DNA of 64,000 nucleotides from Phaeosaccion multiseriatum (lineage: Eukaryota > Ochrophyta, other classes): the NCBI GenBank assembly GCA_965112735.1, contig OZ218951.1, forward strand, positions 5,456,001 to 5,520,000, written 5' to 3'. The notes beneath the pieces are model-generated. The model saw only the letters and a list, made by a program, of their open reading frames with translations. It was not told the DNA's origin and did not search any database. The position numbers and the translations under genes were made by a program. This document shows positions 23,901 through 41,649 of the stretch, piece by piece (position 1 is the stretch's first letter; every line of letters begins with the position of its first letter).

Positions 23901-24233
23901 GGTGGTGGTGGTGGTGGTGGTGGTGGTGGTAGTGCTAGCAGTGGTAGTCACAGCCACGGTCACAGCAATGCAGCAGCAGCTGCTGCTGTATCACCACCTC
24001 GCAAGGAAGGCATGCGGGCGCATGGAGAGTTGGGAAGACGCGTTTTGGCCGAGTACGAGGGGGAGAACACAGAGACGGACATCCCCGCAGGGGCCATCCT
24101 GGGCAGGTTCATGCTGGTTGCAGAGGAGGATATGAGGGAGATGAGGCAGCACGGGGGGGAGGGGATATGGAGGAGTAGCAGCAGCCCTGCAGACGACCAC
24201 GACTTGTACTTTCTCTGCTCTTGTCAGCGATAA
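15648..24233 (+). CDS. Giant BRCT protein, 53BP1/Crb2-like DNA-damage mediator candidate
   Basis: Exons 15648-15758, 16010-21838, 22161-22715 and 23100-24233 join in frame to 2542 residues. Residues 1 to about 1930 are low complexity: poly-Glu, poly-Gly, polyQ and Ala runs, with eight QLVIQ or AVSPT words. An island at 20515-20700 (SWADLYRLGWTYKHGG, then FVYLQPGVSKKDACLG and MFDSLEQALADC) looks folded. The C-terminus has BRCT-like sequence in 53BP1 order: VFAGVRFLLTGF, KVIVIGKPNGWRKLKYLFG, FRLPAGLSRQTRTA, GAKILLMPP, VVYDVLDPEL and VQALEWVVQCLVQGRVI. Tandem BRCTs of this type bind phospho-histone or p53-like partners at DNA breaks. A final part (YEIGEAIKYGSPLELGRILF and IPAGAILGRFMLV) may be BAH-like. 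The nuclear role is inferred. The first exon is short and less certain; ATG at 15648 was chosen because its donor and frame fit. Confidence 0.7.
16911..16965 (+). repeat. (GGA)n tract coding Gly
   Basis: About 18 GGA triplets in exon 2 of the BRCT gene, read in the glycine frame. Confidence 0.9.
17879..17936 (+). repeat. Two GTATCACCAA words in a CTG array
   Basis: Exact copies at 17879-17888 and 17927-17936, separated by eleven CTG triplets. Both are read as Ala-Val-Ser-Pro-Thr-Ala in the BRCT protein. Confidence 0.9.
18927..19002 (+). repeat. (GGA)n tract coding Glu
   Basis: About 25 triplets read as GAG, giving an uninterrupted run of about 25 Glu. Confidence 0.92.
19604..19672 (+). repeat. 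(GGA)n tract coding Gly
   Basis: The same triplet as the tract at 18927, shifted one frame so that it encodes more than 20 Gly. Confidence 0.92.
20080..20275 (+). repeat. Long (GGA)n tract coding Gly
   Basis: Nearly 200 bases of GGA with a few AGA and GCA interruptions; encodes about 60 residues of almost pure Gly. Confidence 0.92.
21437..21496 (+). repeat. (GGA)n tract coding Glu
   Basis: About 19 triplets in the GAG frame, followed by GRGSSRGSS-type repeats built of GGCAGCAGC near 21600-21660. Confidence 0.9.
21839..21911 (+). repeat. TGTCAGGACA tandem array starting at an intron donor
   Basis: Three perfect 21-base units (GTGGGTGTCAGGACACAGGG core) followed by a variant, beginning exactly at the donor of intron 2 of the BRCT gene. 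Further down the intron lie TATCAGGACAGG and a variant GTATCAGCAACGG word. Confidence 0.92.
22733..22842. repeat. (GGGA)n array in BRCT intron 3
   Basis: About 26 GGGA/GGAG units after the donor; the 3' half of the same intron is CCCT-rich, so the intron is nearly a purine-then-pyrimidine mirror. One GTATCACCAA word lies at 23053, 37 bases before the acceptor AG. Confidence 0.9.
23464..23545 (+). repeat. (GGA)n tract coding Gly/Glu mix
   Basis: GGA/GAA-rich tract in the last exon of the BRCT gene, separating the BRCT portion from the possible BAH-like tail. A second Gly run, of GGT codons, is at 23896-23930. Confidence 0.85.
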
Positions 24234-24551
24234 TGAGCAAAATGGCGGTGGTGGATGTCGATTGGATGAGTGGGGTGGTGCGTGGTGGTGTAGATACGTA
24301 TATTACATATATGAGTGGGGTGGTGCGTGGGTAGACAAGGAAAAGGATGAGGTCACAAAACTAAATGTCGAACTCCAAAATCTCGGTCGAGGTGTATGAG
24401 CACATCATGAACTGAAATTTCCTCTTTTTTCAGGCGTTCCTTTTCAAATCCCCCCCTTCAAAAAAGACGACAACGCTGCCCCTCGCCTCTCGTTAGCGCT
24501 TCTCCCCCCCCCCCCCCACCGCCCCGTCCTTTAGAGAGCGCGATTCTTGCC
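24234..24551. other. Short intergenic space
   Basis: Contains a direct repeat of GAGTGGGGTGGTGCGTGG (24268 and 24314) and a C-homopolymer near 24505. No gene seen. Confidence 0.55.
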
Positions 24552-26041
24552 ATGCAGAGGGCCCTCAGTGCCGAGGTATGGAGGAGGAGGAGGAGGAGGA
24601 GGAGGAGGAGGAGGAGGTCTTTCTGTCCACTCATTCACTCACCTCACTCACCCACCACTTCGCACTTCGCCCCCACCCACGGCTACTCTGCCCCTCCTTC
24701 TCCTTGTGGTAGGCTATCCGCCTTGGTAATGCCATTAGAGACGGTCAGAGCGTCAAAAAGGTGAAGGCGGCGGTGAGGGCCCTCGTCGCTAAGAACAGAA
24801 AAGGCTTGGACGAGCCAATCAATGAGGAAGGCTTCCCTGCTCTGCACTTGGCTGGGATTATGAGTAGGATTGACCTCGTTACTCTTTTTCTGCAGGAGGG
24901 GTCGTCGCCGAATATACTAAACCCTGCAGACGGCTCAACTGCGTTGATGACTGCTTGTTATTTCAGAGATGCGGATCTCACACTAAAGCTCCTCTCTGGT
25001 GGGGCTGAAGTCGATACACCATCGTGCGACGGAACTACGGCTCTTGGAGTGGCCTCCTCTGATGGGAATATGGCGCTAGTGCACGTGCTGCTCTCCGCCG
25101 CTGCCAGCGTGGACTTGGCTGACAATGATGGCATAACGCCTTTGCTCTTCGCCTCAGAAAATGGCCACCATGAGGTGGTTCAGCAGCTGCTATCGGCGGG
25201 CGCTGATCCCAACCATGTGGATGTCAAAAATGTTCGAGGCCACACCCCTTTGTTTGGAGCCGTATCTGAGGGGCAACACAGGGTCACGCAGCTGCTCCTC
25301 ACCTCCGGGGCAGATGCGACCAAGGCAGACAGTTCAGGATATTCTCCGCTCTTTTTGGCGAGCCAGAATGGCCAGAACATTATTGTGGAGCAGCTCATCG
25401 CAGCCGGCGCTGACCTCGAGAGAAGTAACGGTGAGGAGGGGAGAACTGCGTTGACTTCCGCATCGGCGGTGGGGCACCGAAGTACTGTGCGAAAGCTGCT
25501 GAGGGCTGGTGCGCAGGTGAATGCAATTTACCGCAACCCGTTTGGGGCGATACACTTGGCATCTATGAATGGCCACGCTCATGTCGTGGAGGAGCTCATC
25601 TCAGGTGGTGCTGACGTGCAGATGCTGACTACTCACGGGGTCAGAGGTATGGACCTGGCTGCTATGGGGGGGCATAGGGAAGTGATCCGGAAGCTAATGT
25701 CTGCGGGAGCAGACGCTAACAGTGTGGGAATTTGCTCGGCTGGGCCGCCCTTGCTTATCGCGGCACGACACGGCCAGAGCGGGGTGGCACTGGAGCTGCT
25801 CTCAGGAGGAGCCTCACTGACAAAGGCTTTGACAGCAGCACGAGTTGATGACGATGATGGTATCGATGTAGCAGCGATCGAGCTACTTCTGGCCGCGGAC
25901 AGACAGCACTTTGCGTCACAGAGCGCGTTGGACCTGATGCGGGGCACTGACCTTCTCTTTGGCAAGGAAGGGAGGCTGAAGGTGTCGCAGAGAGAGGTTA
26001 GCCCTGAGGTGCTGCAGGAGGTGGCGGAGGAGATGGCATGA
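24552..26041 (+). CDS. Ankyrin-repeat protein
   Basis: Exon 1 (24552-24575, MQRALSAE) and exon 2 (24713-26041) give 450 residues. After about 50 residues come roughly ten ankyrin repeats, for example EGFPALHLAGIMSRIDLVTL, DGITPLLFASENGHHEVV, RGHTPLFGAVSEGQHRV and YSPLFLASQNGQNIIVEQL, each with the G-TPL-A-NGH pattern. The last 90 residues (from TKAL) have a degenerate repeat and an acidic end. No other domain, signal peptide or membrane segment is visible, so this is a generic protein-binding solenoid, probably cytosolic. The tiny first exon is supported by frame and GT-AG sites around a (GGA)n intron but not by conservation; an in-frame start inside exon 2 is the alternative. Confidence 0.82.
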
Positions 26042-26788
26042 CAAGCCGCACCATGTCCCGTCTGAGACAGATAGAAATACGCACTCCCTCCCCGCCATCC
26101 ACACGGAGGCTCGTTTCTCTTTTTTATCTGTGATTTCTCTCTCTCTCTTTATTTGATTGAAAAATATAAATGAAGGAACGAAGTGAACGGAGTGAAGGGA
26201 GTGAAGTCCTCTTACCTCCTCTGTTGACTCTGTTGACTCTGTTGAGGCCCTCTCCTCTCCTCACTGTCTGGTATCGGGGATCGCCGGTCTCAGAGGCGAG
26301 TAGAGAGTAGAGAGCATGCGACGTGCGAACGACGGCTCCGTACTCCCCACACGCCGTCATATCAGTCAAATCAGTCCTGTCCATTGGTTCCACTTCACTC
26401 TCGATGGCTCAAACGGTGGCCCTCACACCTCCTCCTCTCCACTTCACGCTCAATCGCTCAAACGAGAGAGGGGTGGACCGTGCCCCGCCCATACGCCCTT
26501 CCTGTCAAAGCAAGCCCCCTATTGGCACACTTTCAGTTCCAGTCAAATGGTGAGTAAGACCGGATCAAGAGCATTGCCGGCCTTGTCCACTTGTACAGCT
26601 CAGTTCAATTCATAGACTTAAAATGGAGAGCAATATGTCGACACTCAGCGCCTTTGTCTCGATTATCCCTTTCATCTTTATGCTTTCCCATACTGTGTAA
26701 ACTGTAAACTTGTAAACTGTCAACTGTATTTTGTTCTGACCCATCCTTCCTTCCACTGCCATCCATTCCCGAGGGGCCCCATATTGGC
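26042..26788. other. Intergenic space between convergent genes
   Basis: 3' flanks of the ankyrin gene (plus) and the adenylate kinase-PGM gene (minus). Holds small direct repeats: CTGTTGACT at 26221-26240 and GTAAACTG at 26696-26722. No gene seen. Confidence 0.55.
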
Positions 26789-34220
<7,432 letters not shown>

Positions 34221-34390
34221 GGCCTCCTCCTCTCCTCTTTTATCTTTCCCGTTGACTCCTCCCACATGAGCGAATAAGGCAACGATTTTCGGTGACGAAG
34301 CGTCAAAGCGATTATCTCAAAGCGTTCACCCTCCACTACTACGACACAGCTCAAGAATCAGACAGGAGCATCTCTATCCCGCATATCTGG
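34221..34390. promoter_or_regulatory. Shared divergent promoter of AK-PGM and FKBP
   Basis: Only 170 bases separate the two start codons. No TATA box is visible. Inferred to serve both directions from position alone. Confidence 0.5.
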
Positions 34391-35545
34391 ATGGTCATGA
34401 AGGGGCCCATGCTGCTCGCCGTGGCTCTGGCGCTGCCAAGTGGCTCAGAGGGGTTCCTCGTTCAACCAACTATGACGATGAGCATGAAACAGGCAAAGCA
34501 CCAGCCCATGGACAGAAGGAGCGCCATCGCCTCTGTCGTAAGCGGAGGCGCCGCGGTCTTGGCAGGTGTGGCCGCGGTGTCGGCGCCTCAGGTGGCCAGT
34601 GCGTACGGCAACGTGGATGATATGAAGAAGCCAAAGAAGAAGAAGGTGGAGGCTCCCCCTCCCAAGAAGGCGGCAGACGGAGAGAGAGAGGTGGGTGTGG
34701 GTGGATATCTGTGCTTCCTTCCTTCGAGACCGCTGCGGTTGCAATGTGTAGGGTTGTGAAGGTGATTTTTTTTTACCCTGAAAGGAGGGCGACAAGAAAG
34801 GGTTGGACAACGATTTCTCTCCTCCAAGACCTCGTTAATGTCGCTGCAGACCTCGTTAATGTCGCTGCATATCTTGCACGCCCCCCCTTCCTCCCTTCTT
34901 CCCCGCGCCCCACACTCTCTCTTCTTCCCCCCCCCCCTCTCCCTTCCTCCCTCTTCTCCCTCTCGGTCCCCTCCCTCTCTACACCTCTCTCTCTCTCTCA
35001 GATCTTTACGACGAAGGGAGGCGTCAAGTTCATCGTGCTGGAGGAGGGCTCTGGCGTAACTGCGCAGAGCGGCGACTACTGCGTCGGTAAGACCGTTTCC
35101 CTTCCCTTCTCTTCCCTTCCACTATCTCCCACCCCACGTCGCGTCTGGTCTTCTCTCAACCTCCTCTCCCCCACACAGTGGCACACATCCTCCCCCAAAC
35201 CCCACTTTCCCCTCCCCTAACCTCTCCCTTCATCCCTCCCCCTCCTCCATCTTCCTGACCCAAGTCGAATACACGGGGTACCTCAACAACGGCCAAGTCT
35301 TCGACGCCTCCAACGCCCCGGGGCGGAAACCCGTGGCTTTCAAACTCGGTAGCGCACAGGTCATCCCAGCGTGGGAAGAGGTGGTGCTTAACATGAAGCC
35401 AGGGGGTGAAGTGCAGATGGTGGTGCCGCCCGAAATGGGCTATGGCAAGAAGGGTGTGTGTTTGGAAGACGGAGAGTGCCTGGTGCCCCCCGGGGAGACG
35501 CTCAAATACGACCTCAAGCTCAAGAGGGCCGCCGTTCCTCCTTGA
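34391..35545 (+). CDS. Thylakoid-lumen FKBP-type peptidyl-prolyl isomerase
   Basis: Exons 34391-34690, 35002-35086 and 35265-35545 give 221 residues. The leader is tripartite. A signal peptide (MLLAVALALPSGSEG) is followed by FLVQ. A twin-arginine segment comes next (DRRSAIASVV, then an Ala-rich core ending in VASA before YGNVDD), typical of Tat import into the thylakoid lumen. The mature part is one FKBP domain: GGVKFIVLEEGSG, VEYTGYLNNGQVFDAS, FKLGSAQVIPAWEEVVLNMK, VPPEMGYGKKG and LKYDLKLKRA. Two Cys in KKGVCLEDGECLVPPG sit where plant lumenal FKBP13 has a redox-active disulfide. The expected role is proline isomerisation during assembly of lumenal photosynthetic proteins. The start was chosen at 34391 because upstream in-frame codons break the signal peptide. 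Confidence 0.88.
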
Positions 35546-35850
35546 TGAGAGAGAGGGGTGTCAGGACTCAAGGGAGAGGGGAGATGAGGGGTGTCAGGAC
35601 AGAGGGAGGGAGGAGGTGGGTGTCAGGACACAGAGGGGACGGAGGTGGTGGGTGTCAGGACACAGAGGGGACGGAGGTGGTGGGTGTCAGGACACAGAGG
35701 GGACGGAGGTGGTGGGTGTCAGGACACAGAGGGGACGGAGGTGGTGGGTGTCAGGACAGTGCCCCCGGCGAGACTTTTTTTTTTAGAGTTAAGTATGGCC
35801 TGATTGGGCGTCAGGACCCAAGGGAGGGGGGGACGGTCGGTTGTCAGGAG

Positions 35851-35888
<38 letters not shown>

Positions 35889-36406
35889 GTTTGGTTGGCA
35901 CTCTCTCAGTAGCTCAGCAGCCGTGTTTGCGGTCTTATTTCAAAGCGGGGCTTGGGTGTGTTCGAAGGGAAAGAGAGCTGCGAGAGAGAGAGAGACACAC
36001 ACACCACACCCGAGAGTAGACTAGACTAGAGTAGAGTAGAGTATATAGACTTTGTGTGTTGGCGTGTCATGTACGTACCCCGTACTTCGCAGCATTGCCC
36101 CGCCGTCTCACTTACCGAGGGCAGGCAAAGCAGTGAGGTAGAGGCGTATGGTCAAGGCTCAAACGTAGAGAGAGGCGTGTGGGGAGAGGGACAGAGAGAG
36201 AGAGAGAGAGAGAGAGGAGGGCCGCAGGCGGACGAACGGGTTAGTCTACTTACTGCCCCCTTTTATCATTTTCATTATTTACAAAGCATATAATTTCATT
36301 TCCAGGAGCGAACGCATAAACACACCACACACCTCAACATTCGACATTCTTTTCGAGGGTTGGAATCGGACGATGCTCCCGACTTGATTGTATGATGATG
36401 ACGACG

Positions 36407-36437
<31 letters not shown>

Positions 36438-36829
36438 TGATAATGATCATCATGATGAAAAGGGCGGTACAGCCAAGGAGCAGCGGAACTTCTTTACGGC
36501 ATTCGGCGGTACAGTTGGCGACAGTAGTACGTACAGCACTTGGTGATACAGCAAGACTTGTGGAGCCTCTCCTCTCCTCCCTCCGCGCTCTCTCCCTCTC
36601 TCTCCTCCTGGCCTCTAACCGTCTTACTGTGATGATGGACCCCTACTGTATGCCTACTGTATGTTTATATTGGGCCTATTGGGCCCCAAGCAAGGACAAC
36701 AAGTCAAGTCACCTCAACGCTTCGGTCGAAGTCTTAACGCTGCCGCTGCTCCTGTCACACCCCATAACTGCCGTAACCGTGGTACCCTATCCAACCCACG
36801 TACGCACCCAGCCTTCCTACCTTCCTACC
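35546..36829. other. Intergenic space between convergent genes
   Basis: Between FKBP (plus) and the plastid membrane protein (minus). Contains the 32-bp array at 35620, a (GAT)n tract at 35851-35884, a (GA)n run at 36188-36212, (GAC/GAT)n at 36393-36440 and one TTGGTGATAC at 36540. No coding region supported. Confidence 0.6.
35620..35758 (+). repeat. 32-bp tandem repeat containing GTGTCAGGACAC
   Basis: Copies start at 35620, 35652, 35684, 35716 and (partial) 35748, almost perfect. Single degenerate copies flank it at 35568, 35590, 35808 and 35838. The array begins just after the FKBP stop codon. Confidence 0.95.
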
Positions 36830-37029
36830 CTACCCTACCCTCGTAACTACTACACGGTCACGCCTGCACCTGTACTTGCACACTCCCCCCCCCCCCTTCT
36901 CCGCCTCGGCGTCGCTCTCCCTGTCCCTCCTTTGCCGCTCCTCTTCCAGCGACTCCTTTCCCCTTAGCTCAAGCACGCTCATCACCCCGGCCACCGCACC
37001 CTTCCCCACCCACAGCGGCAGACTGCGAC

Positions 37030-37105
<76 letters not shown>

Positions 37106-40100
37106 TTTGTGTGTGTGTATGTGTGTGTTTGTTTGTGTGTGTGCGTGTGTTTGTGTGTGTATGTGTGTGTGTGTTTGTGTGTGTGTTAGTGTGTGTGTGT
37201 ATGTGTGTGTGAAGGGAGGAGGGGGTGTCAAAGAGGGGCGTGAGCGTCTTTGTTTTGCTTCGATTTACAGGGCGGTACATGTAGGGGGGTTTGCATTCGT
37301 CACCAATCCCAAGCAAATCCCGCTCTTGTTGCACACACACAAGACACACACACGCACACGCACACGCACACACACACACTCACTAACCTTCTTGGACGCA
37401 AGCACGGCACTCGCCACTGCACTGCCCAGGCTCGCCGCCAGTAGGAACGTGCTGAGCGTGTTGGCGATATCCGTGACGCCAGTTGTGATGAGGTGTCTGT
37501 CGAGGGCCTCGGAGGTGGCCCTACCGTAGGCAATGGCGCTGGAGGCGGTGAAGGCCACGGCGTAGACTCGCTGTAGGAGGGACAGCTCAATCGGCTGGTC
37601 GGGGGGGGGGTTGTAATCCACCCATTCCTGTGAGTCAGGGCAGGGGGCAGGAAGGTGTGGGGGTGGGTGGGAGGGGGGTGGGATGTTTAGGAACTAACTA
37701 CGTAATTGTGCATGTATGTCTTTACACGAGAGGGGAGGGGAGGGGAGGGGAGGGAGGTTCTTCCAAACACCCTTGGCACTTGCTTGAGGCCAACGCCCTG
37801 CAAGCGGGCATACGCACACACCCACGCACGCGCGCACACACACACACACGCACACGCACACACACGCACACGCACACACACGAAACCCACACGCACTCAC
37901 ACACACGCACACACCCGGTGCAACTGCTGTATCATCAACTGCTGCACTGACTCACGCACTGTATCACCAATTGGTGTATCAACCACTCAGTCGGGGCACC
38001 ATCCAACTGCTGAAACAGCACTCACCGGCTGAACGACCCTGTCCTGCCCCTCGGGCACGTACGAAGCAGGCACCTCCCACACGCCCCTCTCGCGAGGGGA
38101 GCTTGACCCCGTCCCGCTGTTCTGGCTCAGACCCACGCTGGCGACCCTCGAAGCACCACCACCAATACTACTACTTCTGCTCCCCACCGTAGGAGTGCCT
38201 GTCTTGCTAAGCTGATTGAGGTCGAACTGCCGTGCCTTCTTCCCACTCATGAGCTTCGTGTTGTCGAACTTGTTGGTGGTGATGGAGGCGGTAGCGCGGA
38301 TGCGGTCCTGCATCTTGGCCACCGCGAGCTTCTTCTTGCCGCTGTCTTCCATCTGTGATTGGGCCTTGAGTAGGGCTGCTTGGGCCTCCATGGGGTCGGA
38401 GGAGGAAGAGGAAGCCTCCTCCACCTTTTTGCTGTTTTTGTTGGCAATCTCGAGCTGGAGGAGTGAGGTGACAATGTGTTGGTGGGTGTTGGTGATGGTG
38501 TGTTAGGGCGGGGGAGAAAGAGACAACGCAAGACAAGTGGGTGAGGAGGGACAAGAAGAAGCAAAGCAGGGCCACCATGTATCACCAACTGCTGAGTGGA
38601 GCCGACTCTGCCCTCCTGCCATGCCATGATCCACTTGACTCAGTCACTCGCCCACACACACACACAGATCCACCCACCTCACTCACTCACTCACTCATTC
38701 ACTCACCTCACTCACTCACTCACTCACCCACCTCACTCACTCACTCACTCACTCACCCACCTCTCACTCACTCACCCACCCACCCCATCACCCGCCCACT
38801 CATCCACCCACCTCACTCACCCACTCAATCAATCACTCCCTTTCTCCCTCCCTCCCTCCCTCCCTCCCTCCCTCACTCACTCACTCACTCACTCACTCAC
38901 TCACTCACTCATTCACCCTCTCCCCCTCTCACTTACCTCCTCCGCCTCTGCCTCAGCCTTAAGCCTGGCATACCTGGCTGCCACTCGGTCATCTATAGAA
39001 CCCCCTAGCGCCAAATAGCCCGTCTTCTGTTCAGGCTCCTTGTTCAAACCGAGCTCGCCTGGCTGTTGGGGACAAAGCAGTGGGTGGGGGGAGGGGGAAA
39101 GGGTGTCAGGACAGAGCAGGAAAGGGTGGGGGGGGGGTGTCAAGGCAAAGGGCTGAGACAGAGGGGTGTCAGGACAGGGGTTACGACCCATACCGAGTTA
39201 GCAGAGCTGTTAGGGATGGCAATAGACGGCGGCGGGGTGGGAGGAAGGGCGGGGTATACGCGCAAGCAGGAGGGGCGTGAGGGGTGAGGGAGGGGGAAGG
39301 TTGGTCGGCAGCATCGGTCTTCGTCTGTCTCTAGCTTGCCCTCCCACGGCTGTTCCTCGCACACTCACAACATAGAGTTTCCTCTCCTCGAACACTTGCT
39401 CCACGAGCTCCACTCCAAGGCGCTCAGACACAGCGTGGTAGCCCCCCTGGGGTTGGTTTGAGTTTGAGTTTGAGAGGGAGGAGGAGGGGTGAGTAAGGCG
39501 GAGGAGCAGGACGGGCAGCGCCCGCTCCCCTGACGCATGCACACGTGTAGGATAGAGAGAAAGAGAGATGGAGAGAGAGGGAAAGACAGAGAGAGACACA
39601 CACAGATCGGAGAGAGCGGGGCAGGGAGCGATGGAGGGAACAGAGAGCGCGAGGAGAGAGCGAGGGAGAGAAGAGGGAAGAGAGGGGCGAAAGAGAGAGC
39701 GAGAGCAAAGGAGAACAGAGAGGCCAGGGAGAGACAGAGAAGAGACAGAGAAAGGAGGGAGAGGGAGAGAGGACCGAGCAGCGAGCGAGAGAGGGTAGAG
39801 AGGGGAGAGAAGAGCGAGGGATAGACAGAGAGAGCGAGAGACGCACAAGAGGACCGAGCATCCACTCACTCACTCACTCACTCACTCACTCCCATCTCTC
39901 TTTCTCTCTCTCGCCTTCTCTGTCACTCACTCACTCTCGCACACACACACACACACTCTCTCTCTCTCTCAGCCACTCACGTGTTTGTAGACCATGGAGC
40001 TGACGAGGTAGTCGTACCCGTAACGGCCAAGCTCAGTGTAGGCCATGACGTCAGGCTCACTGACATACTTGCCGCCCAGCCCCCCCGGGTCTCGCGGGTC

Positions 40101-40990
40101 TTCGGGTTCACCAGGGCCGCCCATCTGAGGGAAGGGGTTGAAGTAATCTCCCCAGGAGTTGGAGTCACGGGCTGGGTGGGTTGTAGGTGGGTTGGTGGGT
40201 GGGTGGGTTGGTGGGTTTGTGGTTGGGTGTGTGGGTGGTGTGTGGGTGGGTGGGTGCGGGTGGGTGTGTGGGTGGGCGGGTGAGTGTGGGTGGGTGGGTG
40301 GGTTGGTGGGTGGATGCGTGGTTGAAGAAGGGGTAGGAGGGGCAGGGGCGGGAGGAGAGGCAGGAGGGGCAGGAGGGGCAGGAGGACGGTCCGGAGGAGT
40401 GGGGATGTGAATGGGGTGAGCGAGTGGGATAGAATGGAGTTGCGTGGAAACCCTCTCGTTGTCGCCCACCCTACCACTACCTACCCTGCCTCCCCTCCCT
40501 TCCCTACTTGCGTTGCTGTAAGTGCCTTGATGCACCCTAGCCCCTCGCCCCCTCCTCGCTCATCCAGCCCACCTGTGCGGGCCTTCTCCTCCGCCTCTGA
40601 AATGGGATTCTCCTCCCTCTCCTTGAGGTAGCACCGCGCCTCTGCCTCGAAGATGCTCCAATCGTCAAAGTAGCGCGTGCTTTTCTTCGCGTTCGGCCCT
40701 CCTCTCCGCTTTGGAAAAGATGGTGAAGAAGCCATCATCATTGCTGTCGTTGTTGTTGTTCGTGCTCGCCGCAGGCTTCTCCCTCTGCTGCTGCTCCTGC
40801 TGCTGCAACACTGGCTTCTGCCGTCGCTGAAGGTGAAGCGATGGGAGGACAAACATCCTGCGCTGCTGAAGGCAGATGACAGATGCGCCAGCCGGAGAGA
40901 GGGCCATATGGCCGACAGCAGAAGCAGCGAGCAGCAGCAGCGGGTGATGTTAGTGAGCTGCCGTAGCCTCGACGGCGCGAGGCATCTCAT
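36830..40990 (-). CDS. Plastid-targeted membrane protein of unknown function, seven exons
   Basis: Exons (minus): 40990-40573, 40171-39981, 39446-39369, 39062-38937, 38454-38026, 37627-37388, 37030-36830; 560 residues, phases consistent. The N-terminus has a hydrophobic signal (SLLLLSAIWPSLRLAHLSSA) followed by FSSAG, the complex-plastid leader pattern, then a Ser/Arg-rich transit region. Conserved-looking middle parts are STRYFDDWSIFEAEARC, DSNSWGDYFNPFPQMGG and ELGRYGYDYLVSSMVYKHGG. A hydrophobic domain near the C-terminus (LLQRVYAVAFTASSAIAYG, then TDIANTLSTFLLAASLGSAV) would form two membrane spans, followed by a charged Glu/Arg tail. I do not recognise the family; a thylakoid or envelope protein is inferred. 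TAG at 36830-36832 ends a low-complexity tail, so the true 3' end could differ. Confidence 0.72.
37031..37215. repeat. (GT)n microsatellite adjoining an acceptor
   Basis: About 180 bases of interrupted GT. On the coding strand it is a CA tract ending directly in the acceptor CACACAG at 37031. Confidence 0.93.
37815..37970. repeat. (CA)n plus two TTGGTGATAC-family words
   Basis: CA/CG microsatellite at 37815-37915, then GTATCATCAACTG (variant, 37929) and GTATCACCAA (exact, 37961) within the intron 37628-38025. Confidence 0.85.
38640..38936. repeat. (CACT)n array growing from a donor
   Basis: On the coding (minus) strand the intron starts GTAAGTGAGAGG and continues as a long GTGA array. The word GTATCACCAA is at 38579 in the same intron. 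Confidence 0.9.
39540..39860. repeat. GAGA-rich purine tract in intron
   Basis: Degenerate GAGA/GGGA sequence in the 534-base intron 39447-39980. On the coding strand it is a CT-rich tract leading to the acceptor. The flank 39861-39978 is CACT and CTCT repeats. Confidence 0.75.
40185..40330. repeat. GGTGGGTG array in first intron
   Basis: GGTG/GGGT tetranucleotide array upstream of exon 2 of the minus-strand gene, followed by GGCAGGAGG repeats to 40392. Confidence 0.85.
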
Positions 40991-41649
40991 CCTCCGTCCT
41001 CGATGTTGGCGCCAAGGGATGTTCCGTACGGAAGGACACTAGAGCCGTCTGTTGGTACCAGTGTTGATAGATGTTTAGAAGAAGAGGAGTAGAGAGAGAG
41101 AGAGGGAAGGAGAGAGAGGGGGGGGGGGGGGAGGTGTAGAGATCGTGTAGAGCAATACCTTGCGAGTTTTGGTGTCGAGCTTCTCGACTTTTTCGAGTGG
41201 TACGTATCGTAGCCATTGATCGTAGCGCTCTTTGTGTGTTTAAGGCACTCAGGACAAGGCAGAGTCCCTCATAGCTGGGACGTGCCATCTTCTCGGTGCC
41301 TCTACACAGAGGCGTATACCCAGGTAGAGGTGTAGTTTACTTTCGATTGGAAAGCAGATCGAGCGCAAATCCAAAGGGAGCGAGGCCTTTTCCTTTTCCT
41401 TTGGGGCCTTGTACTTCGTTGTACTCAAGAGAGCTCCACCATCCGGAGGAGCAGCGCAGCGTGAAGAGTCGGTAGTCCTCGTTATCCCCTGAGTGTGGAG
41501 GAGGGTGGAGGGGAACCAGGGGCGCGAAGGGAGGACAGGAGGTCTCCGGACCGCCGCCAGAAGGGGGGGGGAGTGGCCCGTGGCCACTGGGAGCCACCCG
41601 GGCTACAGCGCTGGATACTGGGCTGTACGAGGCTCAACAACAGGCTACT
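40991..41649. promoter_or_regulatory. Divergent upstream region, plastid membrane protein and LARP
   Basis: 659 bases between two start codons on opposite strands. Carries a CT/GA tract near 41085-41130. Some open stretches exist but none has family-like sequence; no TATA box seen. Confidence 0.4.

Noticed and set aside
36392-36967. Plus-strand frame starting with Met/Thr repeats
   Set aside because: The start is a (GAC/GAT)n tract and the rest has no protein-like pattern.
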